A stretch of 64,000 nt of DNA from Oegoconia quadripuncta. Taxonomy: Eukaryota; Arthropoda; Insecta; Lepidoptera; Autostichidae. This document shows positions 50,590-58,738 of the stretch, piece after piece; within the stretch, counting starts at the first letter, position 1, and every line of letters begins with the position of its first letter. The position numbers and the translations under genes were made by a program. The notes beneath the pieces were generated by a model. That model had not been told where the DNA came from, did no database searches, and saw only the letters and a program-made list of their open reading frames with translations. Where the stretch lies: NCBI GenBank assembly GCA_949316235.1, contig OX438758.1:13363731-13427730 (forward strand). Direction: 5' to 3'.

Positions 50590-50870
50590 AAGCAATAAAT
50601 CAAATCAAAATATTTTATTTCATAGGATAAAATTATCCCTTGAAAACGTCACTATTAATATTACATTTAAATTTACGGCTCATTCACAACGCTGACTCCC
50701 CAGAGAAGAACGAACAAGAAACTCTAGGGTTGCTCTTTTAAACAGATTATGGGTTACAATTTATGATTTCGTAATTATATGAATAATAAGACAGCTATGT
50801 CCATGCAATGCTTGCTTATCATTCAAATAGTCAGTGATTTTATAATAGCCTTTTGCTAATAATTGAGACG
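50590..50870 (-). repeat. Dispersed repeat D (inverted copy)
   Basis: Plus-strand text 'aaatcaaatcaaaatatttt' and 'ccccagagaagaacgaacaa' are complements of the 3' tail and 'ttgttcttctcaggggaaaa' of repeat D. It is more complete on the 5' side than the copy at 24825. Confidence 0.55.
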
Positions 50871-51950
50871 CGAACTCAATCTCAAGATCGGTTTATTAAT
50901 ACGGCACTAGGAAATGTTTGATACTAGAACCACAGTACTTAGAACGCGCGATATAGATTTATAATTTACTTTGCTAGCACGCTTAATCGACGTGATGCCG
51001 GTGCAGAGTAGAAGTTTTGCAAGCATTTAAGATTAACTTAAGGGAAAGATTCTTAGCCAGTTTCTACGATAATATAACTTCACGGTCAATTAACTATTCC
51101 AACTGGCATATTCTCACATACCCACTTAGTTACCTACGTATTACATTGGCTCTGTAAAAGTGATTACTCAACTAATGCTACCAAATTATTGTCAATCAAC
51201 CTCTTTTATGTAATAGCAGACAGCTTCTGTTTACAATTGAACTTTCTCTGTCGTCAGGTGTTCCTATGCCTTACAGTTGACGGCCAGCAGACCGTGGTAC
51301 AACCAGTGTGAGATGGCCGCGCGACGCTATCGAAAATGAGAATACAGCGAGATCTTCTTATACTGGAACATCTATTGCAGTCGTCTTGCGCTGCGTGTAC
51401 CTACATATAAAAGTGTTGACAAGTGTTATTTACTAGTCGTTGAAAATGTATTATTACATTAGAGGGTTTTATTACTAGAAAATTACTTAAGTAGTAGAAA
51501 TCTTATCTCGATGTGTGAGTCCATCCCGGGTTGGACGTTGGAAGTTCTTTGTTTTATCTTGATGAGTTTAATTTGTTACGAAATTGAAAGATTTCTTTTT
51601 CTGTTTATATGACATTTTTAAAGATTCATTAACGTTATCTATCTAAGATAAAGCGTTTATTTGCATATTACAGAAACACATACAAAAATATTCGACGCAT
51701 CAATCATTCTGCTTGGTGTTATTCTTACGAAATGTAGCCTTATTTCACAGTAATAAAAATAAAAACAAACATTAAGTACAACTGTTACAACTTATAATAT
51801 ATTTGTATGTGTATCTGTACCACAAATGGGTCATCGCTGAGGGTGGACCCTCACCTACAGCGGTAAGACACTGATTTTCAGCTAGTGCAAAATTTTCTAT
51901 AACAACCATCAGTGTGTATTCTATAAAGATCATTATTAGATAAAATAAGA
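50870..51950. other. Non-coding flank of the Polinton
   Basis: AT-rich sequence without recognisable genes between the last repeat and the first Polinton features. The left terminal inverted repeat of the element may begin anywhere in the last few hundred bases. Without the right end it cannot be delimited. Confidence 0.4.
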
Positions 51951-51953
51951 TTT

Positions 51954-52048
51954 CAGTAGGGTATTATTGGGCACGCTGTCCCACCTGTAGTTCGGACGAT
52001 GTCTCGTCCTCGCTAAGGTGTGTCAGCCTGCCCAATACTATATGCCAC
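51954..52048. repeat. Imperfect hairpin at the presumed left end of the Polinton
   Basis: 'gtattattgggcacgctg' (about 51960-51977) is nearly complementary to 'cagcctgcccaatac' (about 52026-52040). Between them lies a second small stem ('ggacgatgtctcgtcc'). It could be part of the terminal repeat or a regulatory structure. Its place just upstream of the first gene is what draws attention. Confidence 0.45.
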
Positions 52049-52196
52049 CATTTATTTGTGATTAGAGATATTTCAAATATACGTAATCCAACGTAGTGTT
52101 AACCACGAATGAATAGACTTAATTTAATTACAGAGCGCCTGTAGTTTTCTATATTCAAATCAGCTGACTGGTTTGTTTCAACGCTGTCGTTCAAAC

Positions 52197-52236
52197 TATA
52201 TAAACTAATTGCGGGATGTGATTTCTCCATTCAGCA
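52197..52236 (+). promoter_or_regulatory. Candidate core promoter for the ATPase gene
   Basis: TATATAAA at 52197-52204 is followed about 30 bases later by 'cattcagca' (about 52228-52236), similar to the insect initiator TCAGT/TCATT. The ATG is at 52262. Spacing is right for an RNA polymerase II promoter, but this is inference from motifs only. Confidence 0.45.
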
Positions 52237-52261
52237 AATAAGTTATGATCAGTAAATAGAT

Positions 52262-52948
52262 ATGAAATTTATTAAACAGTCCAGATGCCTGAATGTAGAG
52301 AAAATTTATTCTGATACCGTTAAGAAGAATCCTCGACATGGAAGCCTCTTACCGGATACGATACGGTGTATTATTTCTGGTCCTTCTAACTGTGGCAAAA
52401 CAAACTTAATGATTGGTCTGCTTTTACATGAAAATGGATTACGTTATCGACATGTATACCTATACTCTAAAACTTTGTTTCAACCGAAGTACATTTTTTT
52501 AGAAAAAGTGTTTCAAAAAGTCCCAAGCGTATCTTTTACAAAATATCGGGAAAACGAGGAAGTCCTTAATCCTGAAAATGCAGCTCCTGATTCGGTGATG
52601 ATTTTTGATGATGTTGCTGGTGAAAATCAGAATAATATTCGAAACTACTTTGCAATGGGTAGACATAAGAATATCGATTGTTTTTATTTAAATCAGACAT
52701 ATAGTAAAATTCCCAAACAATTAATACGTGATAATGCAAACCTTATCATTCTTTTTAAGCAGGATGATATCAACTTACGCCATGTTTATGATGAACATGT
52801 TAATACAGATATGAGTTGGAAGCAGTTTCGAGACATGTGTGCAAATATATGGAATATGCGTTACAGTTATTTAGTCATAGACAAAGATTGTGAAAAAAAC
52901 AAAGGATGCTATAGAATGAAGTTCGACACATTTGTAATATTAGATTAA
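52262..52948 (+). CDS. Polinton genome-packaging ATPase (FtsK/HerA, A32-like)
   Basis: The 228-residue protein has a Walker A motif GPSNCGKT at residues 40-47 and a Walker B strand VMIFDDV with the acidic pair at 116-117. A downstream MGRHKNIDCFYLNQTY segment looks like the sensor region. Length and motif spacing fit the ATPases that drive DNA into capsids of Polintons, adintoviruses and poxvirus A32 relatives. It is the first rightward gene, 70 bp before the next, with a TATA box 65 bp upstream of the ATG. It would act in the nucleus at the portal vertex of a capsid. The frame is intact, and I see no alternative identity. Confidence 0.85.
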   Translation: MKFIKQSRCLNVEKIYSDTVKKNPRHGSLLPDTIRCIISGPSNCGKTNLMIGLLLHENGLRYRHVYLYSKTLFQPKYIFLEKVFQKVPSVSFTKYRENEEVLNPENAAPDSVMIFDDVAGENQNNIRNYFAMGRHKNIDCFYLNQTYSKIPKQLIRDNANLIILFKQDDINLRHVYDEHVNTDMSWKQFRDMCANIWNMRYSYLVIDKDCEKNKGCYRMKFDTFVILD

Positions 52949-53018
52949 CGATGTAATAAGACCCACAGGTACTTCAATTTTCACTTCATTATTATTTATA
53001 TCACCATAAGGTACAAAC

Positions 53019-54005
53019 ATGGATAACGAACAACAGCTAAAAAGAGAAATAATTAAATCTGCTGAGTGTGTTAAAAAGAAACTTAAAAAGATGCGCGATA
53101 TTAAAACAAACAATGATATTGTTATGGAGTCTGTACTAAAACCTATAACAGAACCACTCAGCCGCATAGCTATCAAAGATGTGCCAAATAACATTCCTAA
53201 TATAAACACTGCATCAAACGGTAAAAAAAATATAAAAAAATTTAAGCACACAGGTACCATTAAAAAATTTAAACTAAGCTCTGGTGATTCACACGATGAT
53301 GAACTAAGTGATTACGTCGAAGAAACTGATGATAACGTCAGTACAAATGATATAGCAGTTGAAACAACAGAGTCCGAGGATGATGATAAATATAATACAA
53401 GTGGATCATCTTTTAGAACACCTAATAATGTTAGTCCTGGAAATTCTTGGTCAATGTCTACCGAAACGATCGAAAATATACCGTTTGGTGTAAGAAGAGA
53501 AAGAGGTAAACTTTTTATGGGAACTTCAAGGGTAAATATTTATGATCATAGTCTTGTTGTTGGTGGACGTACTTACATGAAAACAGACGGTTTAATGGAA
53601 TTATTATTTAAAAAATCTCCTAACATTAACACGATCACTGAAGAGGACAAAATAAATTATAAAACAATGTTGATAGATACAAATGTTCATCACCGAGATT
53701 ATGATGTTTCTAAACCTATAAAAAGTAATAAAGGTGTAAAATATACACAAATAATAAAACCACTGTTCAAATTTTCTAAAACTTATGACGCCTCAAGTAA
53801 TGAAAACTTGAATATTCAAGGGGCGGGTCTACCAACTATAAAAAAGTGGAAAAAAGATGTGGATTATGTTTATTGGGATGATCCTAATGAATTAGTATAT
53901 CGACTAAAATTATTATGGGCTTCACGTGATGCGGGTAATACTGGTGTGAATAATGAAATAATCTCTATAATTGAAGAGTTAAAAGAAAATGGTATTATTA
54001 GTTAA
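53019..54005 (+). CDS. Polinton conserved protein, DUF8207-like
   Basis: 328 residues. The N-terminal third is charged and low-complexity (Lys-rich, then Asp/Glu/Ser-rich with 'SEDDDKYN'), probably disordered. A conserved-looking C-terminal domain starts near residue 155: GVRRERGKLFMGTSRV, YMKTDGLMELLFKKSP, NVHHRDYDV, DYVYWDDPNELVYRLKLL, and ends NNEIISIIEELKENGII. I recall the 'YVYWDDPNEL.RL.LL.ASR.AGN' signature in insect Maverick proteins annotated as DUF8207. The function is not known; a structural or DNA-associated role is only a guess. Its 3' end is 70 bp before the ATG I favour for the next gene. Confidence 0.7.
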   Translation: MDNEQQLKREIIKSAECVKKKLKKMRDIKTNNDIVMESVLKPITEPLSRIAIKDVPNNIPNINTASNGKKNIKKFKHTGTIKKFKLSSGDSHDDELSDYVEETDDNVSTNDIAVETTESEDDDKYNTSGSSFRTPNNVSPGNSWSMSTETIENIPFGVRRERGKLFMGTSRVNIYDHSLVVGGRTYMKTDGLMELLFKKSPNINTITEEDKINYKTMLIDTNVHHRDYDVSKPIKSNKGVKYTQIIKPLFKFSKTYDASSNENLNIQGAGLPTIKKWKKDVDYVYWDDPNELVYRLKLLWASRDAGNTGVNNEIISIIEELKENGIIS

Positions 54006-54075
54006 ATATAAGCCAAGTAATTCATTGATTCCGTTAGTTTTATTTCATTCTTTCCATAGTGCGGTTCTAAAAATA

Positions 54076-54555
54076 ATGAATATTGATAAATTTGGACACC
54101 ACGTGCATAAACGTTTACGGAGATCCGAATCATATTTTGATCCTAAGGTCGTATTATTTAAATCAGAAAACGGAGATTTTGATTTGCATTTTGTGAGATT
54201 GAGAGGAGTAAAGTCTCCATCATCTGCAGATGATGCTGTAAATAAAGATTACGTTGATAAATTGTTAAGTACAAAAGAGGAACTAATAGATCTTAAGAAG
54301 CTACTATTTAAAACGAAGAAAGGGGAGTTTGAGTTAAATTTATCAAGATTAAAAGGACTTAAATACCCCACAGTTGCTGATGAAGCGGTGAATAAAAAGT
54401 ATGTTGATGTCGTGATTGACAAATTTTATAGCAAAGAAGATATCACTACTAAACTGAATATTTTAAAAACTGACATATTGTCAACAGTTGAGAAACAATT
54501 ACAAAACTATTACACTAAGTCTGAAGTTGATTTTGAACTTGTTAACAAGCAATGA
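54076..54555 (+). CDS. Polinton protein with two 'DAVNKxYVD' repeats; possible fibre-like virion protein
   Basis: I start at the internal ATG 54076 (MNIDKFGHHVHKRLR...), because the upstream 29 codons from 53989 overlap the preceding gene and look non-coding. The 159-residue product has two repeats of about 40 residues: F-K-x-E/K-x-G-x-F-x-L-x-x-x-R-L-x-G, then ADDAVNKDYVD (near residue 52) and ADEAVNKKYVD (near residue 105). A C-terminal helix with coiled-coil character follows. 'DAVNKxYVD' units are familiar in phage tail-fibre and trimeric adhesin shafts, so a fibre or spike role is a reasonable inference, not a demonstration. The stop overlaps the integrase start by ATGA. Confidence 0.6.
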   Translation: MNIDKFGHHVHKRLRRSESYFDPKVVLFKSENGDFDLHFVRLRGVKSPSSADDAVNKDYVDKLLSTKEELIDLKKLLFKTKKGEFELNLSRLKGLKYPTVADEAVNKKYVDVVIDKFYSKEDITTKLNILKTDILSTVEKQLQNYYTKSEVDFELVNKQ

Positions 54556-55481
54556 GTAAGTTACAGGTTGTTAATGAACTTCATAGAGCAGCAAGAAAAA
54601 ATTTCATTCGTCGTTCTGTAACTTTAAAAGGCATAGATGATTTATGGCAAGCTGACTTAATAGACATGCAAGGTGTTACCAAAGTCAATAAGGGTTTTAA
54701 TTACATTTTGGTAATTATAGATACGTTCTCAAAATTTGTTTGGACTGTTCCAGTAAAAAGAAAAAACAAATCTGAAATAACTAAATCGTTTCAAGGTATC
54801 CTTGCCAAAACTGCTCGAAGTCCTCGTAACTTGCAAACAGATTTAGGGAAAGAATTTTACAATGATGATTTTAGAAGATTAATGTCTTCCTATAAAATAA
54901 ATCACTACTCGACGTATTCTATAAAAAAAGCATCAATCGTTGAAAGAGTGATCAGAACTTTGAAAACCAAACTTTATAAATATTTTAGTCTTACAGGTAA
55001 CTATAAATGGGTTGGTAAACCTTTGACAACTATTGTTGATTCTTATAACGATACTTTACATCGGATCATAAAATGTAAACCAAATGAAGTTTGTTCTAAC
55101 AACGAGTTAATTATTTTAAATAATATTACAAAATCGTATAAAAAACATACAACAAGAAATCAAAAGTTTAATGAAAGTGATTATGTTCGGATTAGTAAAC
55201 ACAAGAGCGAATTCGAAAAAGGGTATACTCCCAATTGGTCTGCTGAAATATTTAAAATTACAAAAGTAAATAAAACGAATCCAACCACTTATCAAATTAA
55301 AGATCAAAGAGATCAAATTATATCAGGATCATTTTATGAACAAGAACTTCAAAAAACCAAACATTCAGATGTTTATTTAGTTGAAAAAGTTTTAAAAAGA
55401 AAAGGTAACAAGCTGTTTGTTAAATGGTTAGGTTTTAATGAAAACGAAAATAGTTGGATTGACGAAAAGGCAGTTGTGTAA
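54552..55481 (+). CDS. Polinton retroviral-type integrase with chromodomain
   Basis: 309 residues. The DDE core shows WQADLIDM (D35), NLQTDLGKEFYND (D97) and KKASIVERVIRTLK (E131), with IDTFSKFVWTVPV between. The D-to-E spacing is 34 residues, slightly shorter than the retroviral norm. A beta-rich C-terminal region follows (SDYVRISK, YQIKDQRDQ). It ends in a chromodomain-like segment DVYLVEKVLKRKGNKLFVKW and LGFNENENSWI (about residues 273-304). No N-terminal HHCC zinc finger is visible, the frame starting only 34 residues before the first catalytic Asp. It inserts the element DNA into host chromosomes; the chromodomain may bias insertion to marked chromatin. The start codon overlaps the preceding stop (ATGA). 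Confidence 0.9.
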   Translation: MSKLQVVNELHRAARKNFIRRSVTLKGIDDLWQADLIDMQGVTKVNKGFNYILVIIDTFSKFVWTVPVKRKNKSEITKSFQGILAKTARSPRNLQTDLGKEFYNDDFRRLMSSYKINHYSTYSIKKASIVERVIRTLKTKLYKYFSLTGNYKWVGKPLTTIVDSYNDTLHRIIKCKPNEVCSNNELIILNNITKSYKKHTTRNQKFNESDYVRISKHKSEFEKGYTPNWSAEIFKITKVNKTNPTTYQIKDQRDQIISGSFYEQELQKTKHSDVYLVEKVLKRKGNKLFVKWLGFNENENSWIDEKAVV

Positions 55482-55544
55482 TTGAAGGAATAATTCTTTA
55501 TATTAATTACTGAATATCTCAAATCAGTCATTGGCTGCAAAGAT

Positions 55545-56273
55545 ATGATAGGCGGAGGACTTCTCAACAGTGCAATAAACAATCTCCCGTTTGAATTACA
55601 TTTACCTGGATATAGTTACTGTGGACCTGGAACAAGATTACGAGAACGTTTATTACGAGGTGACAAAGGTATTAATGAATTGGATAACGCTTGTATGCAA
55701 CACGACATAGCATATTCAAATAATTCCGACCTCCAAAATCGGCATAGAGCAGATTTAGAGCTGCTAAATATGGCAAGAAAAAGAATTAAAGCAAAAAATA
55801 CAAGAACCGGCGAAAAACTTGCGTCTTGGTTGGTCAGTAAAGTAATGAAGACAAAGTTAAAGATTGGAGCAGGATTTAAAGGTTTTAAGACAATTGTTTC
55901 TAAAATACGCTCTCAACTAAAAAAATATAAACCGAAAAGTAATGCTTCAGCTATAAAATTTGCATACATTGCTGCTAAAAAACTGCTACCTAAAAATGTA
56001 AAAGTTCGTTTACCGCGTATTGTACCAGTTCCAAAAACGGGAGGGATTTTGCCGTTGATACCAATTTTTGCAGGATTATCTGCATTGGGATCATTGGCTG
56101 GTGGTGCAGCAGGTATCGCGAAAACTATAAGTGATTATAAATCAGCCCAGAAAAATTTTGAAGAAAATAATCGACATAATAAGATGATGGAATCCATTGC
56201 ACTAGGCAAGGGGTTATACATGAAGCCATACAAAAAAGGCAATGGTTTATTTTTGTCGACTTCAAAAAACTAA
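55545..56273 (+). CDS. Polinton virion protein with phospholipase A2-like and pX-like regions
   Basis: 242 residues. Residues 15-60 carry LPFELHLPGYSYCGPG and ELDNACMQHDIAYS, the calcium-loop and His-Asp catalytic motif (H53, D54) of parvovirus VP1-type phospholipase A2. A basic middle section follows. Residues 166-193 form a glycine/alanine-rich hydrophobic segment (GGILPLIPIFAGLSALG...) resembling the adenovirus core protein X end and membrane-active segments of Polinton virion proteins. The tail has two GKGLYMKPYKKG-like repeats. The likely role is membrane breach and core packing during entry, by family analogy. The last sense codons are A AAA AAC immediately before TAA, a -1 slippery site leading into the protease frame (see findings). 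The start has a 63-bp gap after the integrase. Confidence 0.8.
   Translation: MIGGGLLNSAINNLPFELHLPGYSYCGPGTRLRERLLRGDKGINELDNACMQHDIAYSNNSDLQNRHRADLELLNMARKRIKAKNTRTGEKLASWLVSKVMKTKLKIGAGFKGFKTIVSKIRSQLKKYKPKSNASAIKFAYIAAKKLLPKNVKVRLPRIVPVPKTGGILPLIPIFAGLSALGSLAGGAAGIAKTISDYKSAQKNFEENNRHNKMMESIALGKGLYMKPYKKGNGLFLSTSKN
56264..56273 (+). promoter_or_regulatory. Candidate -1 ribosomal frameshift site (A AAA AAC) abutting the stop codon
   Basis: In the frame of the preceding gene the last codons are TCA AAA AAC TAA. Bases 56264-56270 therefore form the canonical X XXY YYZ heptamer A AAA AAC, the type used at gag-pro of mouse mammary tumour virus. After a -1 slip the next codon is 56270-56272 (CTA), which is the protease frame. 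That frame stays open to 56638. No strong stem-loop is obvious to the eye 5-9 bases downstream. A pseudoknot would need to be tested by folding. Confidence 0.6.
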
Positions 56274-56638
56274 ATAAACGGCTACCCAAACGTGCTCTAA
56301 GCAATTTAGACATTATTCAACATGCTCGAAACATTCCATACTTTCGAGGTGTTTTTATGAGAGATAAGTTACCGAAAAAGCCAAAACAAATTGAGTGCGG
56401 TATAGTTAATTTAGACAGTGATAGAAATGAGGGAACTCATTGGGTAGCTTACGTAAAATTTAATAATTATTGCGAATACTTTGATAGTTTTGGGGACTTA
56501 AAACCTCCTGTAGAATTTTCTAATTATATGAATAATAAAGATATATTTTATAATTATCACACCTATCAAAAATTTGATTCCGTCAATTGCGGACATTTAT
56601 GTTTAAAATATCTAAAGAACTTCTGGGAGAATATTTAA
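56270..56638 (+). CDS. Polinton adenovirus-type (Ulp1-like) cysteine protease, probably expressed by -1 frameshift
   Basis: Catalytic residues are all present in order: His in GTHWVAYVK, Asp in EYFDSFG, then Gln in YQKFDSVNCGHLCLKYL with the nucleophile Cys of NCGHLC. Conserved N-terminal features (KRALSNLDIIQHAR, IPYFRGVFMRDKLP) lie before the first ATG of the frame at 56357. Starting there would remove the ALSNLDI...YFRGVF region. The frame is open leftward to 56183 with no ATG, and a slippery heptamer joins it to the PLA2/pX-like gene, so I place the start of the protease part at 56270. In the family the enzyme processes capsid precursors. Alternatives are loss of a start codon, splicing, or use of the shorter ATG form. 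Confidence 0.75.
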   Translation, partial: LNKRLPKRALSNLDIIQHARNIPYFRGVFMRDKLPKKPKQIECGIVNLDSDRNEGTHWVAYVKFNNYCEYFDSFGDLKPPVEFSNYMNNKDIFYNYHTYQKFDSVNCGHLCLKYLKNFWENI

Positions 56639-56673
56639 ATTGCTGCAAAATTCATATCTACTTTATTACCAAA

Positions 56674-57348
56674 ATGACATTCACGCTGTCAATATCTGAT
56701 ACTACATCGTCTTTGTTGACAAATTATTCGCCTGCTTTACAATTAGAAGGTGAATATGAGTGCGGTCTTTTATATTTTTCTACGTTTAATTCGATACCAA
56801 ACGTAGATAAGAGAAATAATAAGTTCTATTACGGTGAAAATGAAATCATAGAAATACCTGAAGGATCCTACGAACTTTTGGACATAAGTGATTATTTACA
56901 AAAGAACGTGTTAGATTGTACTTTGAAAATATCGTGTAACAACAATACGCTAAAAATCACAATTAAGTGTTCAAAAGATATTCATTTCGAAAAACAAGAT
57001 TCGATTGGGAAAATATTAGGTTTTGGAAAAGAATTGTTAAAGGCCAATATATTACACGAGTCGCGTTATCCAGTCAACATTCTATCAACATCCGTGCTAA
57101 GAATCGAATGTGACATTGTTAGTGGTTCATTTGTAAACGGAAAACCGAGTCACATAATTCATGAATTTGTTCCTAATATACCACCGGGTTACAGGATAAT
57201 AGAAATACCAAGAAATATCATATATTTTCCTGTAAATCAAAACAGCATCACTTCAATTAATATAAGAGTGTTAGATGTAAATAATAGCCTGGTTAATTTA
57301 CGAGAAGAAGAAATTCAAATCTATTTACACCTGAAAAGAAAATGTTAG
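56674..57348 (+). CDS. Polinton minor capsid (penton-like, single jelly-roll) protein
   Basis: I use the ATG at 56674 (MTFTLSISDTTSSLLTNYSP...); codons upstream to 56587 overlap the protease gene. The 224-residue product is rich in beta-type sequence. It contains LEGEYECGLLYFSTFNSIPN, EIIEIPEGSYELLDISDYLQ, ILGFGKE and a PINxxSxxxINIRxLD-like C-terminal region, features I recall from Polinton minor capsid proteins predicted to be single jelly-rolls forming pentameric vertices. Position between protease and major capsid gene fits. The last codons overlap the next start (57342). Identity rests on recall and context, not on a fold calculation. Confidence 0.65.
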   Translation: MTFTLSISDTTSSLLTNYSPALQLEGEYECGLLYFSTFNSIPNVDKRNNKFYYGENEIIEIPEGSYELLDISDYLQKNVLDCTLKISCNNNTLKITIKCSKDIHFEKQDSIGKILGFGKELLKANILHESRYPVNILSTSVLRIECDIVSGSFVNGKPSHIIHEFVPNIPPGYRIIEIPRNIIYFPVNQNSITSINIRVLDVNNSLVNLREEEIQIYLHLKRKC

Positions 57349-57530
57349 ATTTTAATAAATATCCGACACCAAAACTATCAAGTATTAGAACTAATCTTAC
57401 CATTGAAGGAGGAACATCGTGCAACTGTTTTAGTCATAAAATTAAATCAACAAAAAAAAAGTATTTCGCCAAGAACAAACTAACAAAAGAAAATCAACAA
57501 TTCCTCAAGATTATTGGACTATTAAAATGA
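57342..57530 (+). CDS. Small basic protein between minor and major capsid genes
   Basis: 62 residues, Lys-rich, with a CNCFSHKIKSTKKKYF centre and no membrane segment. It overlaps the preceding gene by 7 bases and the following major capsid start by ATGA (57527-57530). A small ORF at this place is expected in virion-gene clusters. A role as a capsid cement or core protein is only a guess. The frame would be unlikely to be preserved at both overlaps if it were not translated. Confidence 0.55.
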   Translation: MLDFNKYPTPKLSSIRTNLTIEGGTSCNCFSHKIKSTKKKYFAKNKLTKENQQFLKIIGLLK

Positions 57531-58738
57531 ATATTTTGAACGTAACAGATCCTGTAACATACGACAACTCTATTGAAAGCTTTGAATACCATACCTACAA
57601 ACCTTACGTAACAAGTTTTAACGTCAACGATGAGATACGAATACCAATAAATCAACAAGATTTATATGTATTGCCATCGGCTAGTTCATTATACGTAGAG
57701 GGAAATATTAAGATTGTTAATAGTGATCCTAAAATAAAGGTAACAGATTTCCATTTAACAAACAATCCTATACTTTTTTTGTTTCAAGATATTCGCTATG
57801 AAATTAACGGAGTTGAAATTGATAAAGTTAAAAATGTAGGTATTACTACAACAATGAAATCCCTCTTGTCTATGAATGAAGGTGAATCAAAAATGTCGAA
57901 GCATTGGGGATGGGATATTGATGGAACCCCATGCACGGATGGTTATTTCGCAGCAAGCATACCGCTTAATAAGATTTTAGGATTCGCAGAAGACTACAAC
58001 AAAATTTTATTAAATTGCAAACATGAACTTATTTTATTGCGAAGTAATACGAACGTCAATGCAGTGAAACTAGAGCCAAATGAAAGTGTAGAGGATATTG
58101 TAATCAGTAAAATTGTTTGGCGTGTACCTCACGTAAAAGTCTCTGATCGTGAAAGAATTAATTTACTACGTTATTTGGAAAAAGACCGTGCATTAAATAT
58201 TATGTTTAGAAACTGGGATCTCTATGAATATCCAGTACTTCCTAGGACTTCAAAACATACGTGGTCTATAAAGACATCGTCTCAAATAGAAAAACCTAGA
58301 TACGTAATTATAGGATTTCAAACTAGTCGTAAGAATCATGTAAATAGGAATATGACGCAATTTGATCATTGTAATTTGAGAAATGTCAAAGTATATCTTA
58401 ACTCTACCTATTTTCCATATGAAAACCTAAATTTAAATTTTAAAAATAATAACTATGCTTTAATATACGAACAGTATGCAAAATTTCAACAGTCTTATTA
58501 TGGACGCCGACCGGAACCAATGTTGAGCTACAAAGATTTTAAAATTAAAACACCATTATTTGTGATTGATTGTTCTCGACAAGTAGAGAACTTAAAGTCA
58601 GGAGGATCCGTCGACGTTAGAGTAGAATTTGAAAGTGATAAAGATATACCTGATCAAACATCAGCGTATTGCCTAATATTAAACGACTGTTTATTTGAAT
58701 ATAAACCTTTGAGCAACATCGTGAAGAAAATATCATGA
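57527..58738 (+). CDS. Polinton major capsid protein (double jelly-roll)
   Basis: 403 residues. The start MNILNVTDPVTYDNSIESFE, then YVTSFNVNDEIRIPINQQD, LFQDIRYEINGVEIDKVKNV, TTMKSLLSMN, and the C-terminal half with RNWDLYEYPVLPR, QFDHCNLRNVKVYLNS and YPxE-type 'YFPYENLNLNF' match the pattern of insect Polinton major capsid proteins that form pseudo-hexameric double jelly-roll capsomers. The central 'SKMSKHWGWDIDG' loop and 'YYGRRPEP' are typical too. It is the largest rightward gene. Its start overlaps the previous stop and its stop overlaps the next start (58735). Confidence 0.8.
   Translation: MNILNVTDPVTYDNSIESFEYHTYKPYVTSFNVNDEIRIPINQQDLYVLPSASSLYVEGNIKIVNSDPKIKVTDFHLTNNPILFLFQDIRYEINGVEIDKVKNVGITTTMKSLLSMNEGESKMSKHWGWDIDGTPCTDGYFAASIPLNKILGFAEDYNKILLNCKHELILLRSNTNVNAVKLEPNESVEDIVISKIVWRVPHVKVSDRERINLLRYLEKDRALNIMFRNWDLYEYPVLPRTSKHTWSIKTSSQIEKPRYVIIGFQTSRKNHVNRNMTQFDHCNLRNVKVYLNSTYFPYENLNLNFKNNNYALIYEQYAKFQQSYYGRRPEPMLSYKDFKIKTPLFVIDCSRQVENLKSGGSVDVRVEFESDKDIPDQTSAYCLILNDCLFEYKPLSNIVKKIS

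Noticed and set aside
52940..53260. 106-codon minus-strand open frame inside the Polinton
   Set aside because: It is antisense to the start of the DUF8207-like gene and has no domain of its own.
53989..54075. N-terminal extension of the fibre-like gene from the ATG at 53989
   Set aside because: It overlaps the preceding gene and has hydrophobic, non-conserved-looking sequence. The ATG at 54076 gives a cleaner start.
56357..56638. Protease starting at the ATG 56357 as an independent 93-residue gene
   Set aside because: This would omit conserved N-terminal residues visible upstream in the same frame. Kept only as an alternative to frameshift expression.
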